Below, in pieces: positions 16,735 to 26,393 of a stretch of DNA of 64,000 nt (position 1 is the stretch's first letter; each line of letters starts with the position of its first letter). This stretch comes from Alkalicoccobacillus murimartini (GTDB taxonomy: Bacteria > Bacillota > Bacilli > Bacillales > Bacillaceae_D). Under the pieces are notes generated by a model. That model had not been told where the DNA came from. It worked only from the letters and a program-made list of their open reading frames with translations, and ran no database searches. Both the position numbers and the translations under genes were made by a program. The stretch lies in NCBI RefSeq assembly GCF_030813245.1, contig NZ_JAUSUA010000003.1:62001-126000 (forward strand). Direction: 5' to 3'.

Positions 16735-16900
16735 ACATAAAGCGCCTGAACTGCCCCACGATCGGAATTTTGGGTCAGTTGACGAGGAGAGGGTTTATCG
16801 ATTTTTTCGGCGGATGCCCTCCGGCTGACGCATGACAGCCGCCAAGCTTCTGTAAAAAACATCAGGGTGACCTGATGGACAAAGCCAGAAGTGCCATGCC
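16735..16900 (+). ncRNA. glmS ribozyme (glucosamine-6-phosphate-activated)
   Basis: Conserved core AGCGCCTGAACTG at 16741, GACGAGGAGAGGGTTTATCG, the invariant block TTTTTTCGGCGGATG and GGTGAC...GGACAAAG align with the B. subtilis glmS ribozyme. Self-cleavage is expected between A16741 and G16742. Binding of GlcN6P triggers cleavage, after which the downstream mRNA is degraded, giving feedback on GlmS synthesis. Confidence 0.95.
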
Positions 16901-16929
16901 CATATAAAAAAACTAAAATTGATAAGAGT

Positions 16930-16962
16930 GGGGGCAAGTATGCCCTCAGGTTGCTTGCCCCC
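16930..16962 (+). promoter_or_regulatory. Stable leader hairpin between ribozyme and glmS RBS
   Basis: GGGGGCAAG (16930-16938) pairs with CTTGCCCCC (16954-16962), 9 perfect pairs, ending 8 nt before GGGAGG. No U-tract, so it is not a simple terminator; it may shield the RBS region or the cleaved RNA. Confidence 0.5.
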
Positions 16963-16983
16963 GACTATGGGAGGTAACCATTT

Positions 16984-18786
16984 ATGTGTGGAATTGTAGG
17001 TTATGTAGGAACGGAAGATGCAAAGGAAATCTTGCTTCAAGGACTTGAAAAGCTTGAGTACCGTGGCTATGACTCAGCCGGTATTGCCCTGACTAACGGA
17101 GAGGGTGTACATGTATTCAAGGAAAAAGGACGTATTGCTTCCTTACGTGAAGTTGTAGACAATGATACCAGCGCAACAGTTGGAATTGGACACACTCGCT
17201 GGGCAACGCATGGCGTACCAAGTCAGTTGAATGCACACCCGCATCAGAGCACGAGTGCCCGTTTCACCCTCGTACACAATGGTGTCATTGAGAACTATAA
17301 AGAATTAAAAGCAAACTACTTAAATAATAAAGAGCTAACAAGCGATACAGACACAGAGGTTATTGTTCAAATCATTGAGCATTTTGTTGAACAAGGCCAC
17401 AGCACAGAACAATCGTTCCGTGAGACATTATCTCTTCTTAAAGGATCATATGCTCTTGCATTGATTGATAAAGAAAACAAAGAAACTGTATTTGTCGGCA
17501 AGAACAAAAGCCCACTTCTAATTGGTGTTGGAGAAGATGTGAATGTTATTGCGTCTGATGCGATGGCTATGCTTGCTGTAACTAATCAGTTTGTTGAGAT
17601 CATGGATCAGGAAATTGTGATTGTGAAGCGTGATTCTGTAACAATTGAAACCCTTGCTGGAGTGAAAGTAGAGCGCGAGCCTTATACAGCAGAGCTAGAT
17701 ATGAGCGATATTGAAAAAGGAACGTACCCTCACTTTATGCTGAAGGAAATTGATGAGCAGCCATTTGTGATGCGTAACATCATCCAAAAGTATCAAAATG
17801 AAGATGGTGGCCTTCGTATCGACGCAGATATCCGTGAAGCTGTAAAAACAAGCGACCGTATCTATGTTATCGCAGCTGGAACAAGCTATCACGCAGGTCT
17901 TGTAGGTAAGCAGCTCATTGAAAAGCTAGCTAACCGTCCAGTAGAAGTGCATATTGCCAGTGAGTTTCTTTACAATATGCCAATTTTATCAAAGAACCCA
18001 CTCTTTATCTTCATCTCTCAAAGTGGCGAAACGGCCGACTCAAGAGGTGTATTAGTCGACGTGAAGAAGAAAGGCTACAAAGCCTTAACGATCACAAACG
18101 TACCAGGATCTACGCTTTCTCGTGAAGCAGACTTCACTCTTCATACGTATGCTGGACCTGAAATTGCTGTAGCCTCTACAAAAGCATACACAGCTCAAAT
18201 CGCTGTATTCGCGATTCTTGCTGTAGATGTTGCCCGTTCTGCTGGTATCGAGCTTGATTTCGATCCCATTCAAGAACTAGGTATCGTAGCAAACGCAATG
18301 GAAGTCCTAACAGCGCAGAAGGAAGAAATGGAGAAAGTCGCACGTGACTTCCTATCTGTTACACGTAACGCCTTCTTTATCGGACGCGCATCTGACTACT
18401 ATGTAGTCGTTGAAGGTGCCCTGAAGTTAAAAGAAATCTCTTACATCCAAGCAGAAGGATTTGCTGGAGGAGAGCTTAAGCACGGAACCATTGCCTTAAT
18501 TGAAGAAGGCACACCAGTCTTTGCCTTAGCAACACAAGAGCACGTCAACCTAAGCATTCGCGGAAACGCCCAAGAAGTAGAAGCACGCGGCGCCCACGTC
18601 TGCACCATCAGCATGGAAGGCACAAACGAAGCCGACGACCAAATCGTACTTCCACGCGTGCACGAGCATTTGACTGCTCTAGCCGCTGTGATTCCAATGC
18701 AGTTGATCTCTTACTACGCAGCATTGCACAGAGAGTGTGATGTGGATAAGCCACGTAACCTAGCTAAGAGTGTGACGGTGGAGTAG
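16984..18786 (+). CDS. glmS: Glutamine--fructose-6-phosphate aminotransferase GlmS
   Basis: Makes glucosamine-6-phosphate, the first step of amino-sugar synthesis. 600 residues. N-terminal class II glutaminase domain with the nucleophilic Cys2 (MCGIVGYVG), then two SIS domains ([27 protein letters not shown]) and the C-terminal KSVTVE. RBS GGGAGG. Its product feeds GlmM at 5100 and controls the ribozyme in its own leader. Confidence 0.99.
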   Translation: MCGIVGYVGTEDAKEILLQGLEKLEYRGYDSAGIALTNGEGVHVFKEKGRIASLREVVDNDTSATVGIGHTRWATHGVPSQLNAHPHQSTSARFTLVHNGVIENYKELKANYLNNKELTSDTDTEVIVQIIEHFVEQGHSTEQSFRETLSLLKGSYALALIDKENKETVFVGKNKSPLLIGVGEDVNVIASDAMAMLAVTNQFVEIMDQEIVIVKRDSVTIETLAGVKVEREPYTAELDMSDIEKGTYPHFMLKEIDEQPFVMRNIIQKYQNEDGGLRIDADIREAVKTSDRIYVIAAGTSYHAGLVGKQLIEKLANRPVEVHIASEFLYNMPILSKNPLFIFISQSGETADSRGVLVDVKKKGYKALTITNVPGSTLSREADFTLHTYAGPEIAVASTKAYTAQIAVFAILAVDVARSAGIELDFDPIQELGIVANAMEVLTAQKEEMEKVARDFLSVTRNAFFIGRASDYYVVVEGALKLKEISYIQAEGFAGGELKHGTIALIEEGTPVFALATQEHVNLSIRGNAQEVEARGAHVCTISMEGTNEADDQIVLPRVHEHLTALAAVIPMQLISYYAALHRECDVDKPRNLAKSVTVE

Positions 18787-18882
18787 GTATTACAATTTTC
18801 TCTATAGAAATTGTTGAGTTACAAAAAAGATGGTAACTGAATTAGAATAAATTCAATGCCAATTTGTAATTTCACATCAAAG

Positions 18883-18918
18883 ATCCCTCATACTTTATAA
18901 GTGTGAGGGATTATTTAT
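18883..18918 (+). terminator. Terminator of glmS
   Basis: ATCCCTCA / TGAGGGAT stem followed by TATTTATT, about 95 nt past the stop. Confidence 0.7.
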
Positions 18919-19039
18919 TAGGGGATAATTTGTGAAATGTCTAGTTTAGCAACTTGATAGAAAAGAGCCAAATAACGATTATAGTAGATTCGAGATCTAA
19001 TAAATAGTATAACTTCTGAAATTACCGGGGGATGATATT

Positions 19040-19570
19040 GTGTTATTTCACAACGGAAATTTAAAAGTAAGACAGTTAGAAAAAGAGGATAATGTTTTAT
19101 TAGCAAAATGGCTATCAAGCTCATCGGTACTTGAATTCTATGAAGGTAGGGATAACCCTTTTGACGTAGAGAAGGTGAATGAAGTTTTTTACGAGACTGA
19201 TGATGAAGAAGTTAAATGTATTGTAGAGTATAAAGGCAAAGAAATTGGCTATATTCAATACTATCAATTGAATGATGAAACTAAAAAAGAGTATGGATAT
19301 CAAGACGAAAATATATACGGAACAGACCAATTCATTGGAGAATTAGAGTTTTGGAATAAAGGAATCGGCACGTTACTTGTGACATCTATGATTAATTTCT
19401 TAGTTGAACACAAAAGAGCAGACCGAATAGTTATGGACCCACAAGCAAGAAATATAAGAGCAATAAAGTGTTATGAGAAATGTGGATTTAAAAAAATTAA
19501 AGAACTACCAAATCGTGAACTTCATGAAGGGAAATATCAAGATTGTTGGTTAATGGAGTACCATAAATAG
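19040..19570 (+). CDS. GNAT acetyltransferase, aminoglycoside 6'-N-acetyltransferase-like
   Basis: 176 residues, GTG start behind GGGGGATG. GNAT fold with acetyl-CoA loop NKGIGT and the C-terminal block DPQARNIRAIKCYEKCGF. The central GTDQFIGE and this C-terminal block resemble the AAC(6')/acetyltransf_8 family, so the substrate could be an aminoglycoside or another amine. Monocistronic. Resistance activity is not demonstrable from sequence. Confidence 0.75.
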   Translation: MLFHNGNLKVRQLEKEDNVLLAKWLSSSSVLEFYEGRDNPFDVEKVNEVFYETDDEEVKCIVEYKGKEIGYIQYYQLNDETKKEYGYQDENIYGTDQFIGELEFWNKGIGTLLVTSMINFLVEHKRADRIVMDPQARNIRAIKCYEKCGFKKIKELPNRELHEGKYQDCWLMEYHK

Positions 19571-19766
19571 GGGTGCTTTTTGTATTGTTCGGTATAACTT
19601 TTGTTTTATTAACACGAGCATGTGTCACTAGGTCAGTGAACATATACATATCGAGAGTCAAATAAGGCCTTGGGAGATGTGGTAATTGTAATAAGTAACT
19701 AGTATAATAAGTTGGTATTTCAGGGTTATAAATTGACACACTGCAGTCTGAGGAGATAAGAACAAT

Positions 19767-20783
19767 ATGAATGCTTTAATGTACTACGGATCAAAAAATG
19801 TCAAGGTTGAAAGTATTGCTGAACCAGAGGTTACTCAGGATAGTGTAAAGATAAAAGTTAAATACGCGGGTATATGCGGTACGGATTTACACGAGTATCA
19901 ACATAAGAGCTTTGTGACGGAAGACAAAATGATTCTAGGGCATGAGTTTACAGGAGAAATTGTCGAAGTAGGCGACCATGTGACTAAATATAAAGCAGGG
20001 GACAGAGTTGCTGTTGAACCCATTTGGGGATGTGGCGAGTGTGATACCTGTAGAACAGGAAATTATAATATATGCGCTAATATGAAATCATACGGAATCC
20101 ATGAGAATGGCGGATTTGCGGAATATGTCGTAGTAAAAGAAGCGAATGTGTTTAAGCTACCGGATACACTCAGCTATGAGCTTGCAGCATTGGTAGAACC
20201 AATTGCTGTTGTATTGCAGGCAATAAGAAAAAGTACATTTAAAATTGGAGACAGTGTTGCACTGTTTGGTGCTGGCCCAATTGGATTGCTTCTATCAGAA
20301 TGTTTAAGAGCAGCAGGAGCAAGTAAAATCTTTGTAGCCGAAGTTAGTGAGGAGCGCAGAGAGTTAGCCTTAAAAATGGGTGCCGATGTTGTGTTAAACC
20401 CTGTAAAAGAAGATGTCGTGCAAGTCATCAAAGATCATACCAATGGTGGTGTAGATGTTTCTTTTGATGTTGCTGGAGTAGAAGCGACATTTGTCCAATC
20501 AGTAGATGTCATTAAACCTAATGGTGAATTTATGATCGTGAGTATATTCGCAAAGCCTATTAGCTATCACCCCACAACCCAAGTTATTGGTGAGAAAAAA
20601 ATTAACTCATCTCTGGGTTATAATAACATCTTTGCTCAAGCGATTAATCTGTTATCAAAGGGCTCATTAAATGTCGAACCAATTATCACAAGTACTATCA
20701 CATTAGACAATATAGTAGAAGATGGCTTTGAAAAATTACTAAATGATAAAACAGAATGCAAAATTTTGGTTCGTCCAAATTGA
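19767..20783 (+). CDS. Zinc-dependent 2,3-butanediol dehydrogenase-like protein
   Basis: 338 residues, zinc MDR family. Catalytic zinc: GICGTDLHEYQ and GHEF; structural zinc: CGECDTCRTGNYNIC; nucleotide loop FGAGPIGLL. It aligns throughout with Bacillus (R,R)-butanediol dehydrogenase including the tail KILVRPN, but B. subtilis BdhA lacks this structural cysteine cluster, so sorbitol- or threonine-type dehydrogenases are alternatives. Strong terminator follows. Confidence 0.78.
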   Translation: MNALMYYGSKNVKVESIAEPEVTQDSVKIKVKYAGICGTDLHEYQHKSFVTEDKMILGHEFTGEIVEVGDHVTKYKAGDRVAVEPIWGCGECDTCRTGNYNICANMKSYGIHENGGFAEYVVVKEANVFKLPDTLSYELAALVEPIAVVLQAIRKSTFKIGDSVALFGAGPIGLLLSECLRAAGASKIFVAEVSEERRELALKMGADVVLNPVKEDVVQVIKDHTNGGVDVSFDVAGVEATFVQSVDVIKPNGEFMIVSIFAKPISYHPTTQVIGEKKINSSLGYNNIFAQAINLLSKGSLNVEPIITSTITLDNIVEDGFEKLLNDKTECKILVRPN

Positions 20784-20792
20784 ATGAATCCG

Positions 20793-20838
20793 AAAACAAG
20801 TACCTCGTTAGATCATATCTAATGAGGTACTTGTTTTT
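20793..20838. terminator. Bidirectional terminator
   Basis: AACAAGTACCTCGTTAGAT and ATCTAATGAGGTACTTGTT arms with a short loop, then TTTTTA; serves the dehydrogenase and the convergent small membrane gene. Confidence 0.88.
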
Positions 20839-20852
20839 ATGATGGAGACTAA

Positions 20853-21080
20853 TTATTTGATAACGTATAATCCAACTAATATTACGGCTACGAAAACTAT
20901 AGAAAGATATACATAACTCTTAATCGCTTTTTTGGGATCTTTTCTATAGGTGAGTGTAAAGTCTATGATAAAAACTACTAAAATTAATGATAAAGCCACA
21001 TAAGTCGCTTGGGGATGTGGGAAAAACCCGACTATAATAAAACTAAGTATCAATGCTAATACTCCGAATAATCCAGGCAT
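20853..21080 (-). CDS. Small membrane protein
   Basis: 75 residues, three hydrophobic helices (about 2-18, 26-46, 55-74) with a basic loop RKDPKKAIKS. RBS AAGGAGAGA on the minus strand. Family not recognised with certainty. Confidence 0.7.
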   Translation of the reverse strand: MPGLFGVLALILSFIIVGFFPHPQATYVALSLILVVFIIDFTLTYRKDPKKAIKSYVYLSIVFVAVILVGLYVIK

Positions 21081-21380
21081 AGGGAAAATCTCTCCTTATA
21101 TACTATGAATAATAAACTGATTAACAGGTTGTTCAACATCAAATATATTGAAATCATTAATTACTCCGTTGGATACTATCTAACGGGGTACTTTCAATTT
21201 TAATAATATAACCATCAAGAATTAATAAACGTACTCGTTTTCACCGTGATTTATACAGCCTAACATCTTTAAACGTTCAACGTGACAAAAACGTGAGATT
21301 TACGATAGAGAAATGAAACACTGACTTATTATACTTAGTCTTATAAGAGTCATATCTATCGTAGAGGAGAACAACAAAAC
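21081..21380. other. Intergenic region with an orphan hairpin
   Basis: Holds the hairpin ACTCCGTTGGA (21163-21173) / TCTAACGGGGT (21179-21189) followed by a weak T-rich run, terminator-like but without an obvious gene upstream on the + strand. Its arms resemble those of the terminator at 20793 (CTCGTTAGAT/ATCTAATGAGG), suggesting a duplicated terminator. The last 80 nt presumably carry the promoter of the next gene; none stands out. Confidence 0.5.
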
Positions 21381-23315
21381 ATGAAGAAACTAGTATTAAC
21401 GATGTTGGTGTGGATGATTTTAGCTATGCATTCACCTAATGGATACGCTGAGGAAACAACGACACCATCCGGAATTCCTATCTCGGATATGGAAGAAACG
21501 GTTGATCAAATTATGAATGCTCATATTGGAGATGAGGTGCCTGGGGCATCTGTATCCATCGTCCAAAATGGGGAGATTGTTTTACAGAAGGGGTTCGGTT
21601 CAGCCAACCTTGAAGAGAATGTACCTGTCGATGCTGAGTCCACCTATATGGAAGCAGGATCAGTGTCTAAATTATTCACATGGACCGCCATTATGCAATT
21701 GGTTGAAGAGGGTCAAATCACGTTAGATACGGATATTCGTGAGTATCTTGGAGAAGGCAAATTAAACCTAACCTATGATGAACCTATCACATTTAATCAT
21801 CTAATGACTCACACAGCCGGTTTTGAAGAGCGTGTGGAAAACTTAATTGTTTATGATGCAAACGATATTTATGAACTGGAGGATTATCTTACTTCTGATA
21901 AGCAACCCAAACAAATCTATCCACCAGGTGAAGTCATCGCTTACTCGAATTTTAGTACTAGTCTTGCAGGGTACATCGTTGAGCAAATAACAGGGATGGC
22001 CTTTAAGGATTATATTCAACAATTTATTTTAGAACCGTTGGAAATGGATCACTCCACGTTTGATTCACGTTATGAACTAATTCCTGGTCTAATGGAAGAT
22101 AAGGCGATTGGTTATACTCGAGCAGGTGATCTTTGGTCCGCAAAGCCAACCTCGTATATTAATGATATCCCGGCTGGTGCGTTAATAACAACGGCTAATG
22201 ATCTGGCTCATTTTATGATTGCTCATTTAGATACACAAGGTTCAGGTCCTTACTCATTGTTTAAAGATCAAGAAACATTAAATACCATGCATCAAACATT
22301 ATATACTCCTCACCCGGAGCTTTCTGGGAATGCTCATGGTTTTTGGGAGCGCCAGGCAGGTTCTCACCGCCTGCTTGAACATGCTGGTAATACGGATGCA
22401 TTCAGTTCGATGCTTTCTATTGTTCCGGAAGAGCAATTTGGGATTGTAGTACTGTCCAATATGGATGGGGAAATGGCTGGTATTAGGCGTGAATTAGCCG
22501 ATGCTCTCATTGGCACATACAACGAGGAACCTTTAGTCTCGCAGGAGTTTAACCATAGTGAAGATGTAGAGGGACGTTATCGGTCAGCTCGCGCGGTAGA
22601 GACTGGTGCAATGAAGATCATGCCTTTTTTATCTGATTCAGATTCTGTCATTTCTGCTAATTCAGATGGAAGTATCAATTTAACTGTTGCAGCAATGGGA
22701 GTAGACATAGACTACATTGAAACTTCACCTTATCTTTTTGAAAGAGTTAGCTCAGAAAATACAGTACTGGATAACGCAGGAATGAATACGAGTAAGCTGT
22801 TCTTTAAGACCGACGAGAATGGCGACGTTGTAATGCTAACAAAAGGAAACATAGCGGATGAGCTACCTGTACCGTTTACGGAATCACTTGTATTTTTCTT
22901 TGTATTAATTGGAAGTGCAGCGATTCTATCAATTGTAGGTCTAGTGTGGAGCATCATTCGATACATCAGAAACTATAGACGTGCTAAACGAAATCAACCT
23001 CTCATAAAGTCTCTTTTATATCGAGCAGCGACTTTATGGTCGCTAGTAGGGCTCTTGACTGTAATTAATTTCGGGTTGATTCTAGTTCAATTAGCTGGTG
23101 ATCCATTTCAAGCATGGTCAAACTTTACGATTCAAGTGATCGGTTTTTGGTTCCTAATCCTAGCTGCCTTTGTACTTCTTTATCCTGTGATTAAAGGATG
23201 GCGTGCTCAAAAAGGATCGTACATTCTTAAGACCTTTATTGTACTACTAGGTTTATCACTAATCGGACTCTTTTACATCCTGTTCTTTATAAATTTCGTA
23301 TTCTTAGCTAGCTAA
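21381..23315 (+). CDS. Serine beta-lactamase-like hydrolase with C-terminal membrane domain
   Basis: 644 residues. Signal peptide (about 1-24), then a class C beta-lactamase/CubicO-type domain (about 30-380) with SVSK (SxxK nucleophile), YSN (AYSNFSTS) and HAG (LEHAGNTD) motifs, a linker domain, and four C-terminal membrane helices (about 495-520, 548-570, 580-603, 615-640). Family members hydrolyse D-amino-acid peptides or esters at the cell surface. RBS AGAGGAGAAC. Monocistronic. Confidence 0.82.
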   Translation: MKKLVLTMLVWMILAMHSPNGYAEETTTPSGIPISDMEETVDQIMNAHIGDEVPGASVSIVQNGEIVLQKGFGSANLEENVPVDAESTYMEAGSVSKLFTWTAIMQLVEEGQITLDTDIREYLGEGKLNLTYDEPITFNHLMTHTAGFEERVENLIVYDANDIYELEDYLTSDKQPKQIYPPGEVIAYSNFSTSLAGYIVEQITGMAFKDYIQQFILEPLEMDHSTFDSRYELIPGLMEDKAIGYTRAGDLWSAKPTSYINDIPAGALITTANDLAHFMIAHLDTQGSGPYSLFKDQETLNTMHQTLYTPHPELSGNAHGFWERQAGSHRLLEHAGNTDAFSSMLSIVPEEQFGIVVLSNMDGEMAGIRRELADALIGTYNEEPLVSQEFNHSEDVEGRYRSARAVETGAMKIMPFLSDSDSVISANSDGSINLTVAAMGVDIDYIETSPYLFERVSSENTVLDNAGMNTSKLFFKTDENGDVVMLTKGNIADELPVPFTESLVFFFVLIGSAAILSIVGLVWSIIRYIRNYRRAKRNQPLIKSLLYRAATLWSLVGLLTVINFGLILVQLAGDPFQAWSNFTIQVIGFWFLILAAFVLLYPVIKGWRAQKGSYILKTFIVLLGLSLIGLFYILFFINFVFLAS

Positions 23316-23320
23316 ACACC

Positions 23321-23358
23321 TAAAATCCCATGCCAATCTAAGGTATGGGATTTTAGTT
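23321..23358 (+). terminator. Terminator of the beta-lactamase-like gene
   Basis: CTAAAATCCCATGCC / GGTATGGGATTTTAG stem then TTTG. Confidence 0.85.
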
Positions 23359-23491
23359 TGTCTAAAGTTTATAAGCATCAAAATCGACCAGAGATGGAGG
23401 AGCTACTAGTATTGTTGATGTTGAAGCATCATATACGCCATGCACGTTGCCCGCAAGAAGAGCGGCCAGCCTATCAAGGATAGTAAGAAGA

Positions 23492-23546
23492 AATAACCAC
23501 CCGATGAAAGCTAGGGACAGCTTTCATCGGGTGGTTATTATTTCTT
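23492..23546 (+). terminator. Second strong hairpin, 21-bp perfect stem
   Basis: Arms 23492-23512 and 23519-23539 are perfectly complementary (AATAACCACCCGATGAAAGC and its complement) with loop AGGGAC, followed by ATTTCTTT. No recognised gene lies between the previous terminator and this one. The interval has only a 29-codon ORF (23394-23483) with no good RBS, so a small RNA or gene relic is possible. Nothing else is seen in 23546-23687. Confidence 0.6.
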
Positions 23547-23687
23547 TGGAGGTTTTAGCTAAATAAACCTATTTTTTATTGTCTTCCACACAACAAGCGT
23601 GCCCCAATCCCAGGAGCGTCATCAAGGCACCTAATCAATCTCCAATCTCCTTACCTTCACTATGAACTTGAATTTTATAGACATAAC

Positions 23688-23716
23688 AAAAGGTCATGAA
23701 CAACTACCTCATGACC
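23688..23716 (-). terminator. Terminator of the two-component/ABC operon (minus strand)
   Basis: GGTCATGA / TCATGACC stem with AAAA on the left, which reads as a U-tract on the minus strand. Confidence 0.75.
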
Positions 23717-23727
23717 CCTAATGATTC

Positions 23728-24426
23728 TTAATTCAATTCTAACTGGTTCATGTTACGTATAGTGAATATGATAATTCCAATAGCCATAAACGTTAAAACT
23801 ATAGGTATATAGAATAGATTCACTAAAGAAAAGTCTGGACCAAAAGAAGAATTTGTGATGATCGTAATAAGCACACCTGATACAATCGTAGCCGGTATAG
23901 AGAACTTTCGCATGCCAAAGTAAAGAGGGACAAGGGCCGATCCAGCAGCAGCTAAGTTAAACACCATCATACTCATTAACTCAGGTCTGATAAGCTGCTC
24001 ACTAAACTCCACGTTAGGTGTTAATTGAAACACTTCATTTAATCCGATAAAACTGAACACGACAAAACATGTGGAAAGAATCATCGTGATTAGCGTTAAG
24101 GAAAAGATAAGGATCAGTTTTGTAGCCATTATTTTTTTACGATTAATGGGATACGAAAACATAACAAAGCTTGTTCGATTCTTAAACTCATCAATGATGA
24201 TTTTTGATATAAGAACAGCTGCAAATACAATGAACGTTCCTCTAACAAGTAATCCACTAAACATAAAGAAATCGTTAGCTGTTCTAAAGATCGTTTCGCT
24301 CTCAAGCTTCTCTATTAATGTAAGTAGAGCGAGCATTCCTACTATAATAAGATTAGCGAGAATAGCTCCTTTTATATACCAACCCATTTTGTGTTTTTTT
24401 AGTTCTAATTTCATTAAATAGTACAA
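23728..24426 (-). CDS. ABC transporter permease (ABC-2 type)
   Basis: 232 residues with six predicted membrane helices. Fourth and last gene of a minus-strand operon. TTG start placed by AAGGAGGGG five nt upstream. Typical of the small permeases that work with BcrA-type ATPases in bacitracin, lantibiotic or other peptide export and immunity. Confidence 0.85.
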   Translation of the reverse strand: MYYLMKLELKKHKMGWYIKGAILANLIIVGMLALLTLIEKLESETIFRTANDFFMFSGLLVRGTFIVFAAVLISKIIIDEFKNRTSFVMFSYPINRKKIMATKLILIFSLTLITMILSTCFVVFSFIGLNEVFQLTPNVEFSEQLIRPELMSMMVFNLAAAGSALVPLYFGMRKFSIPATIVSGVLITIITNSSFGPDFSLVNLFYIPIVLTFMAIGIIIFTIRNMNQLELN

Positions 24427-24439
24427 TACAACCCCTCCT

Positions 24440-25363
24440 TTACTTATCGATTTTATTCAATCCGATTTTCCGAATGAAATAATCCTCTAATGTGGTTTGT
24501 TTTGTATTAATCGAATGAATATCAATATCCTTTAATATTAGGGCTTTAGCAATGCTAGCTTGAGGTACATCCGTTGAAAAAATTCGAATGGCCTGACCTT
24601 CAACAAATTTGAAATTCGCTATATTTAATTGATCATGTAGAATAACAGAAGCTTTCTTCGGGTCACTTGTTACGAGCTCGATGTATTCCGTATTCTGTTC
24701 CTTGAGTAGATCCATAGACGTTTCTTCAACGAGCTTACCTTGTTTAATCATACTGACCGTGTCTGCAATTTGTTCGATTTCACCGATAATATGGCTTGAG
24801 ATGAAGAGAGTGATTCCATATTCTTTATTCAACCTTTTGAACAATCTTCTCATCGATTGAATGCCTTCTGGATCAAGCCCATTAATGGGCTCATCTAATA
24901 TAACCAATTCAGGTTTTGTTATGATGGCTCGTGCGACACAGAGGCGCTGTCTCATTCCTAGTGAAAAGTCTTGAGGGGGTTTATGTGATACATTGGACAG
25001 TCCAACCCACTCCAAAACGTCAGAGATCGCTTGTTTATTGTGGTACCCCATGTATGCACAATGTAGTTCTAGGTTCTCCCACGCTGTCATTTTTTCATAA
25101 AAGATCGGATATTCAATCATACTTCCTATTCGTTTTAGGTAAGTAAATGAATGTTCTTTTATGGGCTCACCAAACATTTCGATCTCCCCATTGGAAGGTT
25201 TTATTAAGTTCATGAGCATCTTCATGATGGTTGATTTACCTGCCCCATTAGAACCAAGAAAGCCATAGATTTCACCTTTTTTTATATTGAGGGACACATT
25301 AGATACGACATCCTGTCCATCATAGGTTTTGGTTAGATTCCTGGTTTGTACGATATAACTCAT
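24440..25363 (-). CDS. ABC transporter ATP-binding protein, BcrA-type
   Basis: 307 residues. Walker A GSNGAGKST, Q-loop, signature SLGMRQRLC, Walker B LVILDEP, switch His (SSHIIGE), and the about 90-residue C-terminal extension usual for drug/peptide exporters. RBS AAAGGAGGAAAG; 13 nt before the permease gene. Confidence 0.9.
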   Translation of the reverse strand: MSYIVQTRNLTKTYDGQDVVSNVSLNIKKGEIYGFLGSNGAGKSTIMKMLMNLIKPSNGEIEMFGEPIKEHSFTYLKRIGSMIEYPIFYEKMTAWENLELHCAYMGYHNKQAISDVLEWVGLSNVSHKPPQDFSLGMRQRLCVARAIITKPELVILDEPINGLDPEGIQSMRRLFKRLNKEYGITLFISSHIIGEIEQIADTVSMIKQGKLVEETSMDLLKEQNTEYIELVTSDPKKASVILHDQLNIANFKFVEGQAIRIFSTDVPQASIAKALILKDIDIHSINTKQTTLEDYFIRKIGLNKIDK

Positions 25364-25457
25364 GTCTTTCCTCCTTTTTCTTTATCTGCTTCTAGTGTAG
25401 TCAGTGAACATTTCTTTTCCCTATCTTAAATCTCACAAAATCCTCAAGAAAAAAGAC

Positions 25458-26393
25458 TTAATCGTGCTCACGCTTTAGTGTGCAAATAAAGGAGGTTTTT
25501 TCATAGGGTTTTGAATAGACAGAGATCCTTCCTTGCATCTCCTCGATTAGCCTTTTCGTAATCGTTAAACCCAATCCGCTTCCTTGAAAATCCTTGTTTC
25601 TTGATTCCTCAAGCGTATACATACGTTCAAATACCTTTTGCTGATCCGTTTCACTAATCCCAACGCCCTGATCATAGATTTCAAAGGAGACAGATGTGTC
25701 ATCATAGCTAACGTGTAAGCCGACTACTTTGCCATCTGCCCCATAACGCAGTGCGTTCGATAACAAATTAGAGAGTACCCGGTTTAGGGCCTCTTCATTC
25801 GCAAGCACATAGATAGGAGTACTCGGCAGGTCAATGTCTACCTCCAATCCCTTTGCTTCAATCATTTCATAGAACATCAAGATATTTCGTTTACAAATCT
25901 CGGTTAGATTGACTCGATCCAATGGGATATTCTGATCTCCAGCTTCAAGCTTAGCCAAATCAAAAAAAGAATGAATCAAGTTGGTGATTTCATCCGTTTT
26001 TTTATTAACTTGATTGATAATTCGATTGCGTTCCTCTTCAGACATTGTTGTTTGTTCTTTAAGTAATTCGGTGTAACCTGCTATAACAGTTAATGGCGTT
26101 TTTAAATCATGCGAGATATTTGAAAGCATTCGTTTCATTGATTGTTCCGTTCGGATAAACTGACTTGAATGCTCCCTATTTTGTTCAATGAGCTTATTTA
26201 ATAAGATGAGAAGCTCAGCCATTTCCTTATTTTCCGTCACAATGAGTACCGGATTCCTCGCATGTTCGTCGACGATCTCAGTCAATTGATCCTTTATAGA
26301 AACCATTTGCTTATAAAGCGTTCGTTTCGTTTGAATTTGATAGGCGATTACACAGAGTAGAAGAAGTAAAAGTACTATCAGAAAAATGATCAT
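25458..26393 (-). CDS. Sensor histidine kinase
   Basis: 311 residues. A single N-terminal membrane helix (about 2-20) and almost no extracellular part, HisKA with NISHDLKTPLTV, HATPase domain with NALRYG and GSGLGLTITK. Kinases lacking a sensory ectodomain and linked to ABC genes usually sense through the transporter. Overlaps the response regulator by 4 nt (ATGA). Confidence 0.88.
   Translation of the reverse strand: MIIFLIVLLLLLLCVIAYQIQTKRTLYKQMVSIKDQLTEIVDEHARNPVLIVTENKEMAELLILLNKLIEQNREHSSQFIRTEQSMKRMLSNISHDLKTPLTVIAGYTELLKEQTTMSEEERNRIINQVNKKTDEITNLIHSFFDLAKLEAGDQNIPLDRVNLTEICKRNILMFYEMIEAKGLEVDIDLPSTPIYVLANEEALNRVLSNLLSNALRYGADGKVVGLHVSYDDTSVSFEIYDQGVGISETDQQKVFERMYTLEESRNKDFQGSGLGLTITKRLIEEMQGRISVYSKPYEKTSFICTLKREHD

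Noticed and set aside
23394-23483. 29-codon frame before the orphan terminator
   Set aside because: No convincing RBS or homologue; kept only as a possible relic.
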